From contig NZ_CABPRU010000015.1 in assembly GCF_902459705.1 (NCBI RefSeq), positions 1-64,000 on the forward strand: DNA of 64,000 bases. Direction: 5' to 3'. The notes below the pieces were generated by a model. That model made no database searches and was not told the DNA's origin. It saw only the letters and a program-made list of their open reading frames with translations. Position numbers and translations under genes: made by a program. Of this stretch, positions 59,673 through 64,000 are shown one piece after another. Each line of letters opens with the position of its first letter. Position 1 is the stretch's first letter. The DNA is from Pandoraea terrigena (GTDB lineage: Bacteria > Pseudomonadota > Gammaproteobacteria > Burkholderiales > Burkholderiaceae).

Positions 59673-59867
59673 ATGCCGGAACTTGAAATTGCCGTCAGCG
59701 ACAGCGAGCTGGAGTTGATCGAAGAAATCCGCCGCACGCTCAATTTGCCGAGCATCGAAGAGGCAGCAACGTGGCTGTTGAAGGCCCGCATGCGTGAACA
59801 GATGGAGCGCGTCGCAGGTCGGCGACGCGCGATGTACGAAGTGAAGAAGCAAGGACGTGCGCAATGA
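59673..59867 (+). CDS. Small helical protein (RHH-like)
   Basis: A 64-aa acidic then basic protein: LEIAVSDSELELIEEIRRTL, NLPSIEEAATWLLKARMREQ, ending in a basic stretch. The layout resembles a ribbon-helix-helix protein. Its 3' end overlaps ogr by 4 bp, so the two are coupled. Confidence 0.65.
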   Translation: MPELEIAVSDSELELIEEIRRTLNLPSIEEAATWLLKARMREQMERVAGRRRAMYEVKKQGRAQ

Positions 59868-60118
59868 AACTGGTTTGTCCGCACTGCGCGCGACGATTGA
59901 AGATCCGCACCAGCCGAATCATGACTCGCCAGACGAGCCAGCTGTACTTCCAGTGTGAGAACGTCGAATGCGCCTTCACCTGCATGGCGCTCCTCTCCAT
60001 CGTTCACACGCTGGCACCGAGCCAGTCACCTGACCCCACGGTGTTTATCCCGGCGGGTAAGGCAAAGCTGCAAGAAACCGACGTCCGGCAGATGGACCTG
60101 CTGGACAGTAGCGAGTAA
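59864..60118 (+). CDS. ogr: Ogr/Delta-type zinc-finger late activator
   Basis: An 84-aa activator: LVCPHCARRLKIRTSRIMTR, QTSQLYFQCENVECAFTCMA. The four ligands Cys5, Cys8, Cys31 and Cys36 (C-x2-C-x22-C-x4-C) are the hallmark of the P2 Ogr/P4 Delta family, which binds late promoters and contacts RNA polymerase alpha. The three TGTTGT-N13-ACAACA dyads in this prophage are its likely targets. In P2 ogr follows D; here it is in the early operon, followed by a terminator. Confidence 0.92.
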   Translation: MKLVCPHCARRLKIRTSRIMTRQTSQLYFQCENVECAFTCMALLSIVHTLAPSQSPDPTVFIPAGKAKLQETDVRQMDLLDSSE

Positions 60119-60145
60119 CGCGCACAACTGAATCACCCCGAGTTG

Positions 60146-60187
60146 CCCCTCGCATCGTGCCCCTACGGCGCGAGGGGATTTTTTTGC
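60146..60187 (+). terminator. Rho-independent terminator after ogr
   Basis: CCCCTCGC (60146-60153) pairs with GCGAGGGG (60170-60177), followed by ATTTTTTT. Strong. Confidence 0.85.
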
Positions 60188-60212
60188 CCAAATTTTCTAA
60201 GAGGAGATCGAA

Positions 60213-60596
60213 ATGAAGCGCTCATCGGGTACCGCCAAGCTATCCCTCATCCAGCAAATGATTGCCGACGAAAATGAACGTCACGCCTATCGCATCAAGG
60301 AAATTGCCGGCATGACTGCGCGGCTCAAGTTGCTGGAGCCAGTACTGGAAGCACTGAAAGAACGCTGCGCATTCAACTGCGATACCCACAGTATCCGGCC
60401 CCTCTTTAACCGTGAGATCAAGGTTTCGGGATGGCTGGTCTATGTGCCAGTTCGGGTGCACGAGACGTTGCTGGAGATCGGCTTCGAGGAGACCTCTCGC
60501 CATGACTATCAGTCGACTTACACCGTCCGCCTGAAAAAGGGCCGACTCCGGATCGCAGTCTCCGTAGACCTGCATTACACCAGCCGCCTTTCTTGA
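60213..60596 (+). CDS. Hypothetical early phage protein
   Basis: A 127-aa protein. Helical N-terminal half (LSLIQQMIADENERHAYRIK, TARLKLLEPVLEALKERCAF), then a beta-rich half (VSGWLVYVPVRVHETLLEIG, STYTVRLKKGRLRIAVSVDL). GAGGAGATCGAA precedes the start. It lies after the ogr terminator, so it may have its own promoter or depend on read-through. Not recognised. Confidence 0.72.
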   Translation: MKRSSGTAKLSLIQQMIADENERHAYRIKEIAGMTARLKLLEPVLEALKERCAFNCDTHSIRPLFNREIKVSGWLVYVPVRVHETLLEIGFEETSRHDYQSTYTVRLKKGRLRIAVSVDLHYTSRLS

Positions 60597-60604
60597 GAAG
60601 CGCG

Positions 60605-60820
60605 ATGGCGATCCACGACGTCACCGACGCCGACCGTCAACGTGCGCTGCATGCCGTCGACGCTTCTGCGGGATACGACGGCTTCTCATCACCAATGATG
60701 CAAACCACCTTGGCAGTCGTCTACCGCGCGTTGTTCAACCGCGCAGCTCGACAACTGCCCACACCTCGCGAACCTGCCAGCGTCGACGTAAAACGTCGTG
60801 CCGCCGGCGACCGCGATTAA
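60605..60820 (+). CDS. Small hypothetical phage protein
   Basis: A 71-aa protein starting MAIHDVTDADRQRALHAVDA with a helical centre (MMQTTLAVVYRALFNRAARQ) and a basic tail. Located 8 bp after the preceding gene. No known domain. The alternative start at 60593 would overlap the preceding stop. Confidence 0.6.
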   Translation: MAIHDVTDADRQRALHAVDASAGYDGFSSPMMQTTLAVVYRALFNRAARQLPTPREPASVDVKRRAAGDRD

Positions 60821-60837
60821 CCGTAGCAGGAGTAATC

Positions 60838-60978
60838 ATGCGCCACCGCAAGACCCGTTGTGACCTGATTCACCGCACCGCCCTCGGCGGCTACACCATC
60901 GACGGCCCCTATGTCCGTCAGCGCGGCATCCGTCGCTTGGTGGCACGCATCGTCGCGTGGTTTGGGGGTGTCCGATGA
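60838..60978 (+). CDS. Very small basic protein
   Basis: A 46-aa frame, MRHRKTRCDLIHRTALGGYT onward to VARIVAWFGGVR, with a strong ribosome site (GCAGGAGTAATC). It overlaps the next gene by 4 bp (ATGA), the same coupling as elsewhere in the operon. Many P2-like early regions have such tiny genes. Highly basic with a C-terminal amphipathic helix. Function unknown. Confidence 0.55.
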   Translation: MRHRKTRCDLIHRTALGGYTIDGPYVRQRGIRRLVARIVAWFGGVR

Positions 60979-61235
60979 ACATTCGCACCTTCGGCCTGCC
61001 CGTCTCCTTTCCCGAGTTCCTGGTGCCCGCCGCCGCTGTCGCTTTCATGCTCGCGCATCGCGGCCGCACGCTTGAGGAGGCCATCGACGCGGGCCACGCC
61101 CTCGGCTACCGGCCCACTGTTTGCCCGCTCCCGCAGATGGACGGCGGGTGGACGTATGGCTTTGGTCTCACCGTGGAGCGCCTAGTCGTTCCCTTCGTGG
61201 TCGAGCTGTCGGAATTTCCGGCAGGTCACGCTTGA
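60975..61235 (+). CDS. Small hypothetical phage protein
   Basis: An 86-aa protein: NIRTFGLPVSFPEFLVPAAA, VAFMLAHRGRTLEEAIDAGH, ALGYRPTVCPLPQMDGGWTY. No known domain. The ATG at 60975 overlaps the previous stop. Part of the rightward early operon. Confidence 0.65.
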   Translation: MNIRTFGLPVSFPEFLVPAAAVAFMLAHRGRTLEEAIDAGHALGYRPTVCPLPQMDGGWTYGFGLTVERLVVPFVVELSEFPAGHA

Positions 61236-61248
61236 TCGGGAGAAGAAC

Positions 61249-61713
61249 ATGCCGACCAGCAAGCACCGCAAACAACGCCGCGCCTACGTTCCGACCGAAC
61301 GCCGCATCCCGGTCATTCTTTGCCACAACGGCGCAGCCGAATGTCAGCTCATGCTCGTGCCGCACGAGGAGCTCGAGAAGCTGCGCACCGGCTCTGCGAC
61401 CGAGGAGTCCTGGCACACGCTGGCTTTTCGCATCAACGTGGGCCAGGCGCTCGCCGTCGCCTACTTCACCCCGGACGTGCGCGAAGCGCTTTCCGACGCA
61501 GCTATCGCAGTTTCCGAGGTTGGGAAGCGATACCTGGCGGACAAGCGCCTCGGTGTCACCGGCGACCAATTCCGCGCCATCGCGCGGGGCCTGACCATCA
61601 CGGACGATCTACAGAAGATCACAACACGTCGCGAGCAGCTCGCAGCGCACGAGTTCGCGCTCACCACCGCACAACGAGTTCCAGCCGGAGAGGTCTTCAC
61701 ATGCAACCGATGA
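61249..61713 (+). CDS. Hypothetical early phage protein
   Basis: A 154-aa protein of a type often seen in Burkholderiales prophages: KHRKQRRAYVPTERRIPVIL, EESWHTLAFRINVGQALAVA, LTITDDLQKITTRREQLAAH. Basic N-terminus and helical body. Function unknown. Its end overlaps the following gene by 13 bp. Confidence 0.72.
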   Translation: MPTSKHRKQRRAYVPTERRIPVILCHNGAAECQLMLVPHEELEKLRTGSATEESWHTLAFRINVGQALAVAYFTPDVREALSDAAIAVSEVGKRYLADKRLGVTGDQFRAIARGLTITDDLQKITTRREQLAAHEFALTTAQRVPAGEVFTCNR

Positions 61714-61991
61714 CTTTCGGTGACCTCGTCCACCTGATGGGCGATCTAGGAGTCGTGGCTGAATGGGATCTCCCACCGAGCATCGCCAGCCTATGTCAAA
61801 GAGCGTTTGACTTTATCGAAGCGACCATCAAACACGGCCAACTCGCGCAAATCCTCGCGAGTATCGATACGGACGAGAAATTCATTGCCTTGCTGCGTAC
61901 CGAGATCGCGCTGACATTGCTTGATAGCGATACGCAGCTCGCGCTCCAGCGTCCTGCAGCTCCTTATCGAACTGAGAAGGGCTGCACGTGA
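61701..61991 (+). CDS. Small hypothetical phage protein
   Basis: A 96-aa helical acidic protein: MTFGDLVHLMGDLGVVAEWD, LPPSIASLCQRAFDFIEATI, IDTDEKFIALLRTEIALTLL. The ATG at 61701 follows GGAGAGGTCTTCAC. Not recognised. Coupled to the next gene by a one-base overlap. Confidence 0.6.
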   Translation: MQPMTFGDLVHLMGDLGVVAEWDLPPSIASLCQRAFDFIEATIKHGQLAQILASIDTDEKFIALLRTEIALTLLDSDTQLALQRPAAPYRTEKGCT

Positions 61992-62251
61992 TGAGGGGCC
62001 TCGCACAACTCGCCGGTATTTGGTGCGCGTCGCCGGACTTCCATCGTTGGCTCTGCGAGCTTGGCGGCATGCCCGCCGCCGAGGAGGATGCCATCGAGTT
62101 CATCTATCTCGCCTGCGAGATCAACTCACGCGCCGAGCTGGATACCGACGAACGCGCCGCTCGCCTCTTCGTTGAGAAAGTCCGCGGCCCCTTCCGCGAA
62201 TGGCTCAACGGCAAGCCAGCAGCCTCCCCATCCCGACAACGCAAAAAGTAA
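61991..62251 (+). CDS. Small hypothetical phage protein
   Basis: An 86-aa protein: RGLAQLAGIWCASPDFHRWL, CELGGMPAAEEDAIEFIYLA, CEINSRAELDTDERAARLFV. This resembles small conserved proteins encoded just before the primase in P2-like phages of Burkholderia and Ralstonia. ATG at 61991 (a GTG at 61988 is possible). A GC-rich hairpin (GCCGGC-gcga-GCCGGC) follows. Confidence 0.65.
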   Translation: MRGLAQLAGIWCASPDFHRWLCELGGMPAAEEDAIEFIYLACEINSRAELDTDERAARLFVEKVRGPFREWLNGKPAASPSRQRKK

Positions 62252-62293
62252 TCCCGCCGGCGCGAGCCGGCTTCTCTCATACCGAATAGATAA

Positions 62294-64000
62294 ATGGCAT
62301 CCATCGAGCAACTGAAACTGCGCATTAACCTTCACGAGCTTGCGGAGCGCCTCGGACTCAAACGCGCGCCAGGCGGTGACAAGGCGCTCTATCACTCGCC
62401 GAAACATGAGGACAAGAGCCCGTCGCTCTCGATCTTGCAGGACCACCCGAAGCACGGCACATGCTGGAAAGATCACAGCTCCGGCGAGGGCGGCTCGTGC
62501 GTGGATCTCGTTATCTACGTGCGCGGTGGCACCGTCGGCGAAGCAATGCGCTGGTTGCACGAAGCCTTCGGCATCGCTTTCGACAAGCCGGAGGCGAAAG
62601 AGCAAGAACGCAAGGGCAAGCTGGACTACATCGCTGACCGCTGCCTGGCCGGCAGAGAACGAGCGCGCGAGTATCTGAAAGGTCGCGAGATCTGCGACGC
62701 CGCTTTGGATGCGGCTATCGCAACCAGGTCGCTCGGATTCAACGACTGGACCAGCCAGCAACTCTCCAGCGGAAACGTTGGGTATGGTGGCCCCGCCGCC
62801 GCCTTCATCGTTCGCACCCAGGAAACCGGTCAGATTGTCGCCATCGACATGCGTTACCTCGATCCGGCCGCGAATGGTGGCGTCAAGACGCAAACCCAAG
62901 GGGCCAAGGACGGCCACGGCTGGACGGCTGACTGGCGCAAGCTCAAGCGCGCACATCGCGTCGTCGTTGTGGAAAGCGCCGTCAATGCGCTGTCTGTAGA
63001 TACGTGTGGCATCCCTGGCACCGCGTCGTTCGCCATGCGTGGCATCGGCAACGTCCAACACATCGACTTTTCGTTTCTCCAGGACAAGCAGGTCGTCATC
63101 TGTTTCGACAACGATGAACCCATCGAAGAAGGCAAGCCGCGCGCGGGCCACCGCCCCGGCCCCGAGGCTGCGTGGGCACTGCACGAACGCCTGACCGCCA
63201 TGAACATCAGCGCGATGCTTGTCGACCAGGCGCACTGGTCGGCGGATCTCGCCGACGGATCTACGGAGCACCAGCCGATCAACGACGTGAACGATTACCT
63301 GCGCCTGCGTGGCGCGCAGAAGCTTGCCCGAGCGCTGGAAACGCTCGAGCACTGGCTCATTGCCGGCCTCGCCGGTGACGACAAGGTGAAGGGCAAGAAG
63401 CGCGTGTTCCTACCGTCGCATGACTTCGCGCAGTACTGGAAATTCAGGGTGCGGCCCGACTTCACCAGCTATGTGTCGAAGATGAATAAGAACGAAGAGA
63501 CCGAGGTGGAAACTCCGGTCATCAATGACCTGGCCGGCTTTCGTATCGCGTCGCTAAGTCGAGTATCCGTTGCCAGCGCGACGTCGACCATGACCGGAGA
63601 TCCCGACCAGTCCCCGACCGTCTATTTCGCCGTATCGGTGCAGACGCCGCGCCACGGAGCCAAGCTCATCCGCAAGGTCATGCTCGATGACCAGCTCCAC
63701 AACGTCGACCAGTGGGGCAAGTTCGGGCCGATCTGGTCGCCGGCGCCGTTCAAGCGCATGGTGAACATTCTCGAGCGCACCGCGCACCTCGGCGCGCGCC
63801 ACGCGGCCAACTTCGTGGGCCTCGCCTGGCGCGATGGCCAACTCATCGTCAACGAGGGGCCGGACTGCTATTTCACCGAGGCAGACAAACAGTGCCCGTA
63901 TCACAACCTGACCTTCCCTTCCGGGCCATCCACCGACGCGCGCAAAGTCGTCAATGCGTACCAGGAGACGTTCCGGCAGAACGCAGCGACAATTCCCCTG
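62294..64000 (+). CDS. Toprim primase, cut by the window edge
   Basis: At least 569 aa, open to the last base. The N-terminus is a zinc-binding primase-like domain (about 30-75) with an unusual ligand set: His34-x3-His38, Cys57 and His61 or Cys69 in place of the classic CHC2. The Toprim domain follows (about 220-330) with catalytic Glu227 (VVVVESAVNAL) and Asp272/Asp274 (VVICFDNDEP). A helicase-like part probably follows beyond the window. It takes the place of the P2 gpA rolling-circle initiator, so replication may differ from P2. ATG at 62294. Confidence 0.88.
   Translation, partial: MASIEQLKLRINLHELAERLGLKRAPGGDKALYHSPKHEDKSPSLSILQDHPKHGTCWKDHSSGEGGSCVDLVIYVRGGTVGEAMRWLHEAFGIAFDKPEAKEQERKGKLDYIADRCLAGRERAREYLKGREICDAALDAAIATRSLGFNDWTSQQLSSGNVGYGGPAAAFIVRTQETGQIVAIDMRYLDPAANGGVKTQTQGAKDGHGWTADWRKLKRAHRVVVVESAVNALSVDTCGIPGTASFAMRGIGNVQHIDFSFLQDKQVVICFDNDEPIEEGKPRAGHRPGPEAAWALHERLTAMNISAMLVDQAHWSADLADGSTEHQPINDVNDYLRLRGAQKLARALETLEHWLIAGLAGDDKVKGKKRVFLPSHDFAQYWKFRVRPDFTSYVSKMNKNEETEVETPVINDLAGFRIASLSRVSVASATSTMTGDPDQSPTVYFAVSVQTPRHGAKLIRKVMLDDQLHNVDQWGKFGPIWSPAPFKRMVNILERTAHLGARHAANFVGLAWRDGQLIVNEGPDCYFTEADKQCPYHNLTFPSGPSTDARKVVNAYQETFRQNAATIPL

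Noticed and set aside
62126-63352. Leftward 408-aa frame
   Set aside because: Antisense shadow of the primase.
58725-64000. Phage integrase
   Set aside because: I looked for a tyrosine recombinase around the repressor and up to the right edge and found none; it should lie beyond the window.

Overview
The window looks like part of a Burkholderiales chromosome (high GC, Burkholderiaceae-like gene content; Pandoraea, Burkholderia and Ralstonia are all plausible, and I cannot fix the genus from sequence alone). It has two halves. Positions 1 to about 29.67 kb are host accessory metabolism. From about 29.67 kb to the right edge lies a P2-like (Peduoviridae-type) prophage whose far end, expected to hold the integrase and an intact tRNA, is outside the window.

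Host half. (a) 0.4-4.2 kb: a two-domain LuxR/FixJ regulator divergent from an isochorismatase-fold hydrolase, a YtcJ-type amidohydrolase and a XapX membrane protein. (b) 5.2-8.4 kb: a taurine-type periplasmic binding protein and a ureohydrolase, divergent from a LysR regulator. (c) 8.6-12.6 kb: an acyl-CoA cluster with a CoA transferase, a muconolactone-isomerase-like protein, a 5'-truncated TesB thioesterase, an orphan electron-transfer-flavoprotein alpha subunit and a CitE-like lyase, ending in an IS3 remnant. (d) 13.2-16.5 kb: aspT-aspD, the aspartate:alanine exchange and decarboxylation pair that generates proton motive force. (e) 16.9-19.6 kb: a complete nitrate/sulfonate/taurine-type ABC importer. 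(f) 20.0-29.4 kb: two DAO-fold flavoenzymes, a cupin, HutD, EtfBA and an N-formylglutamate-amidohydrolase-like enzyme, flanked by two LysR regulators that resemble each other. This reads as an ETF-linked amine or amino-acid oxidation locus. Several gene remnants (LysR, GlcD, IS3, TesB) show repeated rearrangement.

Prophage half. 29.7-35.8 kb is the accessory left arm: a pair of membrane proteins, a dense cluster of 13 GGTWAC-type repeats, a tRNA/tmRNA 3'-end fragment, a HEPN-motif gene next to a NYN-nuclease gene, a gene directly behind a LexA-type SOS box, and a BrnT/BrnA toxin-antitoxin pair. 35.8-57.3 kb is the P2 late module in canonical order: Q and P leftward; O N M L X, holins, endolysin, Rz/Rz1, R S, V W J I H, a com-methyltransferase cassette, FI FII E(E') T U D rightward. 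Three copies of the palindrome TGTTGT-N13-ACAACA sit exactly where P2 has its late promoters (PP/PO, PV, PF), so they are the likely binding sites of the Ogr-like activator at 59.9 kb. The E/E' -1 frameshift site T_TTT_TTG is intact. 57.4-62.3 kb holds a DUF4145 gene, a small membrane protein, the repressor and a rightward early operon (ribbon-helix-helix-like proteins, Ogr, small unknowns) that runs into a Toprim primase cut by the window edge.

The most interesting parts are the HEPN+NYN cassette with its neighbours (a candidate anti-phage island), the GGTWACC repeat cluster, the SOS-controlled gene and the late-promoter palindromes.
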